In this document: one piece after another, positions 22,071-34,005 of the stretch
Layout of the letters: every line of letters begins with the position of its first letter
Numbering within the stretch: the first letter of the stretch is position 1
NCBI GenBank assembly: GCA_027924585.1
Contig: BSBM01000597.1
Span: 6,152,501 to 6,216,500, forward strand
DNA length: 64,000 nt
Source of the DNA: Larix kaempferi
Taxonomy: Eukaryota > Streptophyta > Pinopsida > Pinales > Pinaceae
Reading direction: 5' to 3'
Notes under the pieces: model-generated
Told to the model about the DNA's origin: nothing
What the model saw: only the letters and a program-made list of their open reading frames with translations
The model's database searches: none
Made by a program: the position numbers and the translations under genes

Positions 22071-25000
22071 ATGTCTCACCACACCAAGCTTGAGGATAAG
22101 CTTGAAGGAGATGATAACTTCCGAGCTTGGAAGCATAGGATTGGGTTAATCCTCGAAGAGAATGAGTTGGACTCATATGTAAAAGAAGATATCCCTATCC
22201 CAGAGGATGAAGAGGCTAAAGTATTGCATAAGAAAAACTTGGTCAAGGCAAAGAGAATCATTACTGATTCTATCAAAGACCATCTCATACCCCATGTGTC
22301 TTCTCTAAAGACACCCAAGGAGATGTTTGACTCTTTGACCAAGCTATTTGAAGGGAAGAACATAAATCGGAAGATGACCCCGCGGAACCAATTGAAAGGA
22401 GTAAAGTTTCAGAATGGAGAAACCATTCAATCTTATTTTTCAAGGGTCTCCCAGATCAAGGAACAACTAGAAGCAGTGGATGAAATGGTAGACAATGGTG
22501 AAGTGGTGATGACCACTCTAAATGGCCTACCCAGGTCATGGGATTCCTTTATTCAAGGAATTTGTGCAAGGAAGAAGTTGATCTCATTCAAAAGATTGCA
22601 GGAAGAATGCTCTCAAGAGAAGCTAGGATTGTGGCCCGAGAAGAAAAGATGGGAAATGAACATCAAGCTGTCACAGCACATGCCAGGAAAGGCAAGTCCA
22701 AGAAGGAATCATCTCATAACAAGAAATTCTCACACCACCATTATCATAAAGATAAGAAAGATCTCAGATGCTTCAATTGCAATGAGAAGGGACACTTTGC
22801 TTCAGATTGTCCCAAGAAGAAGAAAGACAACAACAACAACTTCAACAAGAAGAAGAAGAATAACAAAAGAAGATATCATGCTCATGCTTCCGAAGATGGT
22901 GATCCCCCAAAGAAGAAGGCTAGGGCAGAAAGTGATAGTGATGATGACTCATCAAGTGAAGAAGAGTATGTTCTAATTTCTGCTCTCACAGGTACTATCT
23001 CCCATGGTTGTACTGATTGGTTGATTGACAGTGGGGCTTCCAAACACATGACTAGGTTTAAAGAATCTTTTGTAAATATGTCTGAACATGAATCACCCCA
23101 TAAAGTGAAACTTGGGGATGATTATCAATATCCCATCAAAGGTAGTGGTGAAGTCTCCTACAACCTATATTCTGGAAAATCTTTGAAGATGAAAGAAGTT
23201 ATGTATGTACCAGGGCTCAAGAAGAACTTACTCTCCATCTCTGCATTGGATGCAAAAGGCATGAGGGTTGCATTTGTAGATGGCCAAGTCTTAATGTGGC
23301 CAAAGGGTAAAATAATCGATGATGCAGTAGTGATTGGAGAGCAAGAGGGATGATTGTATAAATTGAAGGGTCAACCTGAACATGCCATGGTACATGACTC
23401 CATGGAGCCAAGTGAACTTTGGCATAGAAGACTTGCTCATATGCATTATAGGGCACTTCCAATTGCAAGAAAGGTTGTAGAGGGTCTTCCTGAAATCAAG
23501 ACCAAACATGAAGGTGTTTGAAAAGGATGTGCAAAAGGTAAGAAAATTAAGAAGGCTTTCCCAAGCAGTGAAAGCAAGGAAAAAGATATCCTGGACATCA
23601 TCCACTCAGATGTATGTGGTCCTATGTCATCCAGTTCTCTAAGTGGGTATGTTTACTATGTCTCGTTTATTGATGACTTCTCCAGGAAGACTTGGGTATA
23701 CTTCTTGAAGAACAAAGATGAGGTGTTTGATAAGTTCAAGGAATTCAAAACCTTGATGGAGAATCAAACTGAGAAGAATATCAAAACATTTAGATCCGAA
23801 AATGGTGGAGAATTCACCTCAGGTGACTTCAAGAAGCTTTGCAGTGATTCATGGATTAAGAGGGAGTTAACTGCTCCTTATAATCATCAACAGAATGGAG
23901 TTGCAAAAAGGAAGAACAGAACAATCATGGAAGCGGAAAGGGAAATGCTGCATGACCAGGATCTACCTATGCATCTATGGGTAGAAGCAGCTAGAACAAC
24001 TATATATGTGCAGAACAGAACACCCCACAAGATATTGGACAACAAGACACCAGAAGAGGTCTTTTCTGGTAAGAAACCTGAAGTCAGCCATCTCAGAATA
24101 TTTGGTTGTTCAGTATACACTCATGTCCCAAATGAAAAGAGGACTAAAATAGATCCTTCAGGAAAGAAGGGTATCTTTGTGGGTTACACTGAAAGCTTGA
24201 AGGCTTACAAAATATACTTTCCAGGGTTCAAGAAGATTGATGTCAGCAGGGATGTAACATTTGATGAAAACTCAGCATTCATCAAATCAAGGAAGGAACC
24301 TATCGAAGTGTATGGAGTACCTAAGGAAACTAGATTTCAAGACACTACCATGACTGAAGCAATTCCAGAAGTTGTTCATGAGTTTGAAGATCCACAAGAA
24401 CCTGTAGATCCACCCCATGAGAATAACTCTCACAAGAGGAAACCTGCATGGGCTAGAGAGCTCATTCAAGATGCAGAAAGATTTGGCATTCCAGAAGAAA
24501 AACACAGAGCAAAGAAGAGAACCAGATCACATACCAACTATGCTACTTTACTCTATGACATTATGAACAAAGAACCTTCCAGTTATGAAGAAGCAGTGGA
24601 AAAGAAAGAATGGAAGGATGCCATGGTTGAGGAATACCAATCAATAATGAAGAATGATGTTTGGTATGTTGTCCCAAGACCTAAAGAGAAGTCTGTTGTG
24701 ACTTCCAAATGGATCTACAAAATCAAGCATGCTACAGATGGCAGTGTAGAGAAATACAAAGCAAGATTCGTAGCTCATGGCTTCTCTCAGAAAGAGGGAA
24801 TAGATTATGAAGAAACTTTTGCACCTATAGCCAGGTATACTTCCATCAGAACAGTACTTTCCCTGGCTGCAGCGATGAAATGGAAAATACACCAGATGGA
24901 TGTCAAGACTGCTTTCTTGAATGGTGTAGTTGAAGAGGAAGTATATGTGGAGCAACCACTTGGTTTCGAAATACATGACAGGGAGTCATATGTGTGCAGA

Positions 25001-26116
25001 TTGAAGAAAGCCTTGTATGGCTTGAAGCAAGCTCCCAGAACTTGGTATGGGAGGATGGATAGTTTCCTATCTAGTTTGGTATTTACCAAGAGTAAAGTGG
25101 ATTCCAACCTTTACTACAAGGTTGAAGAAGGGAATTCTGTGATTCTACTCTTGTATGTGTATGACTTATTTGTAACAGGAGATGACAAATTGATTGCAGA
25201 TACTAAGAGGAAGCTTGCTACTTAGTTCGATATGAAAGATTTGGGAATGATGCATTATTTTCTAGGTATGGAGGTGTGGAAAAGTGAAGGTGGGATCTTC
25301 CTTTGTCAAGGGAAGTACACAGTAGATATCCTGAAGAGATTCGGGATGATGGATTGCAAGACCATGGCCACACCTATGGCATCAAATCTGAAGCTTCTAT
25401 GTGATGCTTCATCTGAGCCAGTTGATGTCTCTATGTATCGTCAGATGATTGGGTCCTTGATGTACCTGACGAACACGAGACCAGATATTTTCTTTGTGGT
25501 GAACACATTGAGCCAGTTCCTGACAGATCCGAGGATTTTTCACCTAGTTGCTATAAAGCATGTTTTGAGGTACCTGAAGGTTATAGTGGATTATGGGCTC
25601 AAGTATGAAGCAAATCAAAAGTTTAACCTGCAGGGTTATGTTGATTCAGATTGGGTTGGCAGTGCTGCAGATAGGAAGAGCACATTTGGATGCTGCTTCA
25701 GTATGGGATCAGGTGTGATCTCTTGGTTTAGCAGGAAGCAATCCTGCGTAGCACTGAGTACAACTGAGGCAGAGTATGTTGCAGCCTGTTCAGCTAGTTG
25801 TGAGGCAGTATGGCTACGGAAGCTACTGTCTGAGTTATTTGATCTCCCGTTGGATTCTACTAGTATCTTTTGTGATAAACAGAGTTGTGTGAAGCTGTCC
25901 GAGAACCCAATGTTTCATGACAGGTCGAAACACATAGAGATCAAATATCACTATATCAGGGATATGGTGTAGAGAGGAGTTGTGAAGCTCTTGTATGTTG
26001 CGACGGATGAGCAGATTGTAGATGTGCTGACGAAGCCACTAGCCAGGGTGAAGTTTGAGTACTTCAGGAAGAGGCTTGGCGTTCTTCAGATTGATGACAC
26101 TTCGAGAAAGAAGTGA
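22071..26116 (+). pseudogene. Copia gag-pol polyprotein, disrupted
   Basis: Gag starts at ATG 22071 (MSHHTKLEDKLEGDDNFRAW). A one-base loss near 22615-22625 shifts the frame. Then come the zinc knuckle CFNCNEKGHFASDC (about 22770), protease DSGASKHMT (about 23030), integrase zinc region (RRLAHMHY) and core (SDVCGP...[16 protein letters not shown]), reverse transcriptase ([29 protein letters not shown]) and RNase H (VDSDWVGSAADRKST, CVALSTTEAEY). Stops: TGA 23351 and 23519, TAG 25223 and 25970; the frame then runs to TGA 26114-26116. The catalytic motif YVDD reads YVYD (25154-25165), which removes an essential Asp. In an active copy the polyprotein would be cut into particle, integration and copying enzymes. 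Confidence 0.93.
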
Positions 26117-26229
26117 TGGACACAATTACTGAAGCCATTCCAAGCATGTTGGAAGGAGGATCCTTCACATGGCTGTGGATGTAAGCGCTGGATGATGAGC
26201 ATCAGGATGATGTTCTGGTTTCTGCTTTG

Positions 26230-26450
26230 TATGATCAGTTGGATCATTTATATGTATATGTATGTACGCATCATGTTGGATGCTGGGTATGATCAGTTGG
26301 ATCATTTATATGTATGTACGCATCATGTTGGATGCTGGATATGATCAGTTGGATCATTTATATGTATGTACGCATCATGTTGGATGATGGATATGATCGG
26401 TTGGATCATGTGTATGTATTTTGAATATGCATCATGTTGGATGCTTGGAC
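26230..26450 (+). repeat. Tandem repeat, 52-59 bp unit, about four copies
   Basis: Unit: TGATCAGTTGGATCATTTAT then GTATGTACGCATCATGTTGGATG. Copies start at about 26231, 26290, 26342 and 26393, the last diverged. Looser versions (GATCA/GGATCA words) continue to about 26740. It lies after pol, before the 3' LTR. Confidence 0.8.
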
Positions 26451-26784
26451 CATGTATCTATATATGTATCAAGTGGATACATTGTATGATCAGGTAGATC
26501 ATGTATGTTGATATGTATCATGTATTTATATTTGTATCAGGTGGATACACTGTATGATCAAGTGGATCATGTATGATGATATGTATCAAGTAGATACTTG
26601 GTATGCATCAGGTAGATGCATTGTATGATCAGGATGATCATGGATGACAAGCTTCAGGATGTTGCTCCATATGACATGCAGTAGGATGTTGTAGTGATGA
26701 TGATCAGGATGATCATGTGTACATCAGGATGATGTATGGTGAGTATCAGATTGATACTCTGTGGCCATGGAACAGGTTGTGCAA

Positions 26785-27310
26785 ATAAGCATGTAATTTG
26801 TGCCCTGGGAGATTTGCAGATAGTCTTTAGAGGTTTTTCCTATGGCATGTAATTTGTACCCTGGGATATCTGGCAAATGCTCTTTCGAGGTTTTGCTTGG
26901 GAGGACACATAATTTGTGCCCTGGGAGTTCTGCAGATAGTATTTCGTGGTTTTTCCTATGGCATGTAATTTGTGCCCTGAGATATCTGGAAGATGCTCTT
27001 TCGAGGTTTTGTCCTATGGCATGTAATTTGTGCCCTGGGAGATCCGATAGGTTGATCCGTGTGCTCGTAATCAGTCCCGGGATGCTCTTTCTAGGTTTTT
27101 CCATGACCACATGTAATTTGTGCCTTGGGAGATCCAATAGGTTGAGCCTTGTGCTCATAATCAGTCCTAGGATGCTCTTTCGAGGTTTTGTGGTGACCAC
27201 ATGTAATTTGTGCCCTGGGAGATTCGATAGGTTGAGCCTTGTGCTCATAATCAGTCCTGGGATTCTCTTTCTAGGTTTTGTGGTGGGGTCACATGTAATA
27301 AGTCCTGGAG
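26785..27310 (+). repeat. Tandem repeat, unit about 57 then 88 bp
   Basis: The core CATGTAATTTGTGCCCTGGGA recurs about seven times: roughly four units of 56-58 bp, then three of about 88 bp that gained a GATAGGTTGAGCC...AATCAGTCC segment. Each unit also holds a TCTTTCGAGGTTTT-type end. A last degenerate copy (CATGTAATAAGTCC) follows near 27290 and 27390. Confidence 0.8.
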
Positions 27311-27636
27311 ATATAGACAGGATGAAAAAGGCCTCAGATGCTCTTTAGGGTTCTTGCTAGTCAAGAGACTCTTTTAAGGTTTTGTGATGCATGTAATAAG
27401 TCCCGAGATTTCCACCGTATGGCCAGTGATGACAAAGACCTGCAGGTGGTGGGCCTACATCCAGTATGAAAAAGGACTAGCTCTATAGACCTTCCTATGA
27501 TGAGTAGAGTCAGAGATTGGTTGAGATAGCAGCAGCAATGACGATGATGATGACGATGCATCAATGACGGTGATCCTGAGAAGAAGACTTGTCTAGTAGA
27601 TCTATGTCAAGAAATACCTTCCTAGTTAAGAGGGAG

Positions 27637-28237
27637 TGTTGATCTATATGTAACTTTGGAATGTATTTCATCTATTTATTTCATATATATTTATTGTACC
27701 CTTATAAGAGATGTGTTATTCCTCTATAAGGAAGTGTCATCATGTGTATTGACAAGTGTCGCAAGTGTGTGTACTTGATGACGGGTTATTAGACCAGTAT
27801 GTATGGGGTCAGCCCTGAAATATATATTATATAGTGGATGTACCTAGCTAGACAAGTCGGCCCCATAAGGTCACTGGGCAAACAGGTTAGTATAAATAGA
27901 GATCGAGAGATCTCTATTTTGATCATTCGAAAACTCACACTTCTCTCACTCAAAAAGTGGCGCACTAGTGAGGAGGAGGATCATCTACTACTAGGAGACT
28001 ATCTCAGTGTATTTTGCTTGTACTGTGGTTGAGCCATGCTCTCTATCTCTGAGGAAGTTGTGGGGTTTTTCACCTTAGGGTTTTACGCACTGAAACTCTG
28101 TGTCTCTTGTCTCTCATGCTTTTGATTCTTGTGATGCTTGTCATGCTTATTGTGATTGTTATGCATTGATATACTGTATATGTTATTCTCTCAGTGAAGA
28201 TCCTAGAGTATTGTGAATTAATGCTCAAAATTTAACA
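27637..28237 (+). repeat. 3' LTR of the copia element
   Basis: Begins TGTTGATCTATATG, ends AAAATTTAACA, preceded by a polypurine tract (AAGAGGGAG, 27628-27636). Followed by TTTTG, the right target copy. Confidence 0.93.
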
Positions 28238-28242
28238 TTTTG

Positions 28243-29066
28243 TAGGTCCAACTTGGAAACTAGGGTTTTGCTTAGTTAGGGAGTGTGCAATTTTTGCACA
28301 TGGGGTCAAATTTGTAAAATCATCCACTGGGCACTCATGGCTAGCATTCCCAGCTGGAACCTTCCTAGACACACTTGTAGGAGTCACTAGAACCCGGTTT
28401 TGTTGCACGGTTGGAATTCTATGCCCCAGGTAGGTACCCAGCAAGTGTCCCTGAAGGCCTTTTGGATGCGAGACGGAACGAGCCGTAGAGTGATGACCAT
28501 GGCTCGGATTGACAAACCATCGACTCCGTTGGATTCATGACATCGGGATAGTTCTATGGGTACCCCTCTCCGCCAGTACCATGGCCCAGGTGTCATCTTG
28601 TAGGTCCATCTTGGAAACTAGGGTTTTGCTCAGTAAGGGAGTGTGCAATTTTTGCACACTGGGGTCAAAGTTGTAAAATCATCCACCGGGCACTTATGGC
28701 TAGTGTTCCCAACTGAAACCTTCCTAGACACACTTTCAGGACTCCCCGGAACCCAATTTTTTTGCACAGTTGGAATTCTATTCCCCCGATAGGTACCCAG
28801 CAGGTGTACATGAAGGCCTTTTGGATGCAAGACGGAACGAGCCATAGAATTATGACCGTGGATCGGATCAAAAAACCGTTGACTCTGTTGGATTCAGGAC
28901 ATCAGGATAGTGCTAAGGGTGCCCCTCTTCGGTAGTCCCATGGCCTAGGTGTCATCTTGTAGGTCCATCTTGGAAACTAGGGTTTTGCTCAGTAAGGGAG
29001 TGTGCAATTTTTGCACACGGGGGTCAAATTTGTAAAATCATCCACTAGGAACTTATGGCTAGCGTT
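28243..29066 (-). repeat. 359-bp repeat array, minus orientation, part 2
   Basis: Continuation of 20189-20894. Markers at 28255, 28613 and 28972; the array stops inside a unit at about 29066 (GGCTAGCGTTG). In total the right arm has about 4.3 units against about 7 in the left arm. Confidence 0.9.
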
Positions 29067-31041
29067 GCCCTTCTAAATCTATGCCAACACTCTTTTTAAA
29101 GCAATAGAATCTTACTAAACGTCAGTAGAGCTAGGCATTAATTCAATGCACAATTTTCATTTTGTTGTGGAATAGATGTATTGCAACTAATGACATGTCC
29201 TTTCAATGCATAATTTTCATTTTGTGCCTCCAATCTCATTTAGGTCAAGTGTCTCAAGGAGAAATGGAAAATTCATCCTTGGGCATAATAACCAAACCAA
29301 GCAACAAAATTGAATGTTGTAATTTTTGGAAAGTGTGTTTGGGATAGACCAACATGAGCGCATTGTCCATAAACTCTCATGCAAACTTTTTAAGAATTTG
29401 AACTTTTAGGATTTGTACACTATAAATAAGTGTTGAGGATAAACATGGTTGGGGGGGCAATGTATTTAATTCCAAACATAACATTCTTGAGCTCAAACAC
29501 CATGACAGAATCCCTCTCATAGGAGTATTTGGAATTCAAGTTGAATATGGACACCATGATCAAGTCTTGGGCGTCTAGGTTTCTAGGTTTTTGGGTGATG
29601 AAATTAGGTATCTAGCAATTATATTTGCATGGATGATGGATGAGAATCCTAAATCATCATCATAAAAGGGATCTTATCCAAAATTGCAATACTCAACCAT
29701 AAAGGAAATAAATCCTCCTCTTGTTCTATAAATCCATATGCCATCTACCAGTTTCAATAGTTCATGAAAGGAAATAAACAATGGTAAAATGCAGCAGTAG
29801 ATCACACGTGTAAGAGTAATAATCAATAACACACTTGAAAAGAGAAGCTATGCATTATTCAATAGACTGTTTTGAAGCAAGCCAAGAAAATCTATAATTG
29901 AAGAAGTGCACATTGTTTCAGCTACTTGAAAGGAAATCTAACTGCAATTCCACACCAAATGAAATAAAAGAGATAAGCGACTAACTAAGTAGGAAACTCT
30001 GAAAGAAGGTGGGCCCGTGCCTTCTAACAGAGATGCCTCTAAACACTACCATAAATCAGTACATAGTAGATCAGGAAAATACTACCAATTTCATTAATAG
30101 AATGAAGTTTAGATACAGAGTTCTTCCACTCCTGTTACATGTTCTCTTCAAAATAATCCTAACCTCTTTTAACCATCCCATCCTCCTTTAAATAATACAG
30201 CAAGACAATTCATATCCTTATAATTCGGACAACCATGAAGATCGAATATATTCAGGTTGTCGATTCAATAACCCAGGATAGAAATAGTTACATTCATTAT
30301 TACATTGAGATAAAATATGTTTCATAAACATCCATGCTCTCACAACTTGAACTGATCCAACGCCAATTGAGTTTCATTTGTTTGTGGGGATGGATAACTT
30401 AGACTACCTCACAACGATATGAACCAAAGCCCTGAAAAGGTGTAACTCCTTGACAAGTACTTCTTCATCCACGTGTATCAACAAGCTGATACACCCGAAT
30501 TCCCTATGGTCTCAATTGCTTTCATCAATCCATCACAAGTCATCTTAATTAGGAGACAAAATTCTTAAACATGGGCAAACTTTAGGCATTAATATAACAA
30601 AGTAATAATAAATTATACCTGTTCAATATCATGCTTTTCCTTAGGAAAGATAACAACTTGGTTATAATAATAAGGAGAAATAGGGAAAAAGGATCGCAAT
30701 AGAAGTGAGCAAAAAGGGTCATTTCTGGAACCCAACAAATGGTAGTAAAAAAGGGTAATAAAAGGTCTGTAGAACAGATGAACATAGTCCAAATTTGGGA
30801 CCCAATAGAATTTTATCATCATAGAATTCATTTCCAAACAAAATAACAAAAGATTGAATTAGGTTGGTCTGACCCTTACACAATTTCACAACTATGTTCA
30901 TTACTCAGAAGATCATATCACCTTGTGTCCTCAAAATTGATGAATGTAAGATTGAACAATCATGAGAAGGAATTACAAGCCAGAACAAAGACATGACTTT
31001 TGTATGCATTGAGGACAAAGCATTTCTAAATGGGAAGGCAA
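29067..31041. other. Intergenic DNA, no gene seen
   Basis: No conserved protein features on either strand. Overlapping minus-strand ORFs of 60-78 codons around 30582-30901 look accidental (hydrophobic, overlapping frames). Confidence 0.5.
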
Positions 31042-31350
31042 TGTAACATACATAATAATAATAAAATAATAATTACGTCATAAATAATAATGATAATAAT
31101 AATGATTAATAATTAGTGATCAATTATTAATGAAAGGGCACATCTTATCTAAAAGACATGACCTATTGAAAGGACATGAGTTACCATTAAGATCGGTCAA
31201 TGCTATAAGTACACTGACACATGGTCATTGTGTCATATCATCATCTCATATTTTATTCACTATTTATATATTTTTTCTGTACGGATTATAACATATTGTC
31301 CTATTTAAATGGGATATTCAACAATTGAATTCACATTTGTAATTCGAAAA
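31042..31350. repeat. Dispersed repeat, copy 2
   Basis: Similar to 6623-6900 plus about 2172-2204, here uninterrupted. It ends about 140 bp before the LTR array. Confidence 0.6.
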
Positions 31351-31489
31351 CGATTTTTGTTCATCCCACCAAATATAATTTTTTTTTATGATCACTTGTG
31401 AATCCGATGGATTAATTTTGAATCAAGTAGCCCAATGCAATGGAAGAAGGATGATACAAATGGTAGGATGCATGTCATCAGAGAGATCG

Positions 31490-31494
31490 GGAAC
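31490..31494. repeat. Target-site duplication GGAAC (left of array)
   Basis: GGAAC precedes the first LTR (31495) and GGAAC follows the last LTR (55717-55721). The match brackets the complete seven-LTR array. Confidence 0.85.
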
Positions 31495-32430
31495 TGTTAG
31501 GATATTCCTATACTCCATCCTAGTCCTAACAACATTCTCCTTCTTTTGAATTTTAGGAATTTTAGGGTTTGCATGCACTTTTAGTGTTTGCATGCATCCC
31601 AGTCATCAGTCCCAACACCTAGCCCTCATCTAGGTAGCCCTCAGAGATTCTTTCCACTCCGTTTTATCCCTCCTAGAGCTTAGTGCACCCTCCTTTCATC
31701 TACCAGTTGAGAAAGGAACCCTTCCTTACCTACCATTCAGTTATCTTCAGTTCTTTCCTTGATTTAATCATAGACTGACTCTCAACTAACTGTATCACTT
31801 CAATGGACCTCCAATGAGACTTGACTACCCATTCTAACTCCAGTTAGCTCCTCATGTGCCCTCCATTGAGCCTCCTTCATTTAGTTAGTGTCTCCATGTT
31901 CCAGTTACAATCAATTACACCTACCACACTCAGTTAGACTCAGTTTGACAGACGGTTGACAGTTACTTGTGCATTGATGACTCCACCAATGATGAGATAG
32001 ACTACTAGTTGTGCTCCGATGACACTCTAGTGATCTTTTGATCACTCAATTACACCTACCGCACTCAGTTATACTCAATTTGATAGACGGCTGACAGTTA
32101 CTTGTGCATTGATGACTCCACCAATGATGAGATAGACTACTAGTTGTGCTCTGATGACACTCTAGTGATCTTTTGATCACTCCATGAAGGCTAATTCGAA
32201 TTTCCACCTTAGGCATTTGAATCCTCATGCATTGTACTACTTATTTGTTCATATTGTGATTAATTAATTGGTGTGTGTGAAGTATTTTTGCTTCTATCTG
32301 AATTCTACTGTATTATTATTCTGTTGCTCATTACACTGCATTGACCACTCTTCTTCTATCTTCCTTCTTAATCATAATTATTCTTGTGAGGTATACATCA
32401 TCTCTTAGATCTTCTGTGAGGATTTTCACA
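31495..32430 (+). repeat. Array LTR 1 (936 bp, internal duplication)
   Basis: Runs TGTTAGGATATTCC to GATTTTCACA. Longer than the other LTRs because a 135-bp segment is tandemly duplicated (CTACC marker at 31921 and 32056; both copies contain GATGACTCCACCAATGATG). Confidence 0.9.
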
Positions 32431-32594
32431 TGGTATCAGAGCATCTTGAGAGTATTGTTTATGTCCATTCCTAAGAGTTTTTTGCAGGTTATTATCAAGA
32501 TTTCGAGTGCAACAGTTGCAGCAGTTTCTGCATCTTTTGCAGCAATAGCAGTTGCAGAATTTTCTATTGTTTTTGCAGGTCTTCTACAAATTCT

Positions 32595-33821
32595 ATGAAT
32601 TTTGAAGAAATTCCTCTTTATCTATTCAACTATGTTTAATGGAAACAAAAAATAATAGCATATTTGAAGAGACATGTTCTCTTTAATTATTGTTTTGAGA
32701 GAGAGTTCGAATCCTCTGAAGAAAAGATTGACTGGTTAAATAAAGGTGGCAGAGACATTGCATCCATGATGTATGCTATGTCTCAAAGCATGGTATTCTA
32801 CTCCCTTGATGATGTTGAATCTCCAAAAGAGCTATGGGCCCACCTGGATGAAACATTTGGTAGACAGAATGAAGGGATTGGTCCAAACCCTTTCGAGAGC
32901 AAGCAAAGTGATGCATTCACCGTCCTTGATGATCTCATTGATCATGAACCAGTATCAAACATATCTCATATTGAAGTTGTCCACAAAGAAGAAGAACTTG
33001 CAGATTCTACACTAATGCTTCAAATTTCTTCTATTTCGAATTATGTGCCAACTCACACTCTAGAAATTGCAGAAGGTCCTAAATCCTCTCTTGCACCAGA
33101 ATCTGTTGGTCTGCATCATGATCTATTGAATGTTTCGGAGGTCAAATCAGTCATCGGAGGTAATGCATTTGCTCTCCTTGATCTATCACCTCTTATTTAC
33201 TATTTTATGATCATTATTCCATGCTTTCAGAAGGTTATTGAAGAATATGGCCATTGCCATTCTGTTGGGATAATTTCTCATGCATATCATGGTTTTGCTC
33301 TCACCTCTTATGGTTCAAAGGAGATCTCAAGAAACCATTTCCATTCACTTGGGATAATTTCTCATGCATTTACTGGTTTTGATCTCACCTCTAATGGTTC
33401 AAAGGATATCTCAAGAAACCATGATTCAAGTCTTGGATCTAATTTGGATTCTAAGCAATCACTACTTGGGATAATTTCTCATGCATATGATGGTTTTGAT
33501 CTCACCCCTACTGGTTCAAAGGAGGTCTCAAGGAACCATTTATCAAGTCTTGGAGCTGATTTGGATTCCAAGCAATCATTATTATTTGATGGTTCTTTTC
33601 GGCATAATCTCACCCATGATGGTTCGAAGGAGCAGACAAAAGACTATCTACACATTCATAGATTTGATCCTACCTCAGCTGATTCGAATCATAGGTTCAA
33701 GGATCATCCTCATACTTTTGGATTTGTTATCATCACATTCGATCTGAAGAGCAAGTGCAAGCACATGCTTTATGAGCATGATTCACTTCTTCCCAAGAAG
33801 AAGATACCTCCAGACATATGA
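32595..33821 (+). pseudogene. Gag-like ORF of array unit 1
   Basis: Starts ATG 32595 (MNFEEIPLYLFNYV) and runs 409 codons to TGA, with one nonsense codon, TAA 32637-32639, where other copies have GAA. Residues 1-100 resemble the N-terminal half of copia gag (UBN2-type): YVEWKQKMIAYLKR in sister copies, then ESPKELWAHLDETFGRQ. There is no zinc knuckle. Residues from about 210 on hold three or four imperfect repeats of LGIISHAxxGFDLTxxGSKEISRNH. The C-terminus (HTFGFVIITFDLK) matches no family I know. Sister copies keep the same length and reading. Confidence 0.75.
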
Positions 33822-34005
33822 CCAAGCATCACACCTACTTGAGTTTGGAGCATTTATTTTTGTGTGTGCCTTACAGTCTATTTTGGGGAGGGGTATTTTT
33901 CCCATGAGGTTTTCCCCATTTCCTTGGTTTATTGATTGTTATTATTCATTGTATTGGGTGACCTTTGGTATCAGTTAATAGGGCCCAGGATGGATTAAGG
34001 GGGGG

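Larger units (their letters stand above)
20895..28237 (+). mobile_element. Ty1-copia LTR retrotransposon, near complete but mutated
   Basis: LTRs 20895-21496 (602 bp) and 27637-28237 (601 bp) start TGTTGAT and end TTTAACA. The primer site TGGTATCAGAGC at 21497 is for initiator Met tRNA; the purine tract AAGAGGGAG directly precedes the 3' LTR. The internal part encodes gag, protease, integrase, reverse transcriptase and RNase H in copia order, followed by about 1.5 kb of non-coding DNA with two tandem-repeat blocks. The coding frame has one frameshift and four nonsense codons, and the reverse-transcriptase active site is changed. Confidence 0.95.

Noticed and set aside
26724-27348. ORFs of 174 (minus) and 168 (plus) codons over the same bases
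   Set aside because: Both lie in the tandem-repeat block of the copia element and owe their length to the repeats.
30582-30901. Three overlapping minus-strand ORFs of 60-78 codons
   Set aside because: They are hydrophobic, in different frames over the same AT-rich bases, with no splice-site or family support.
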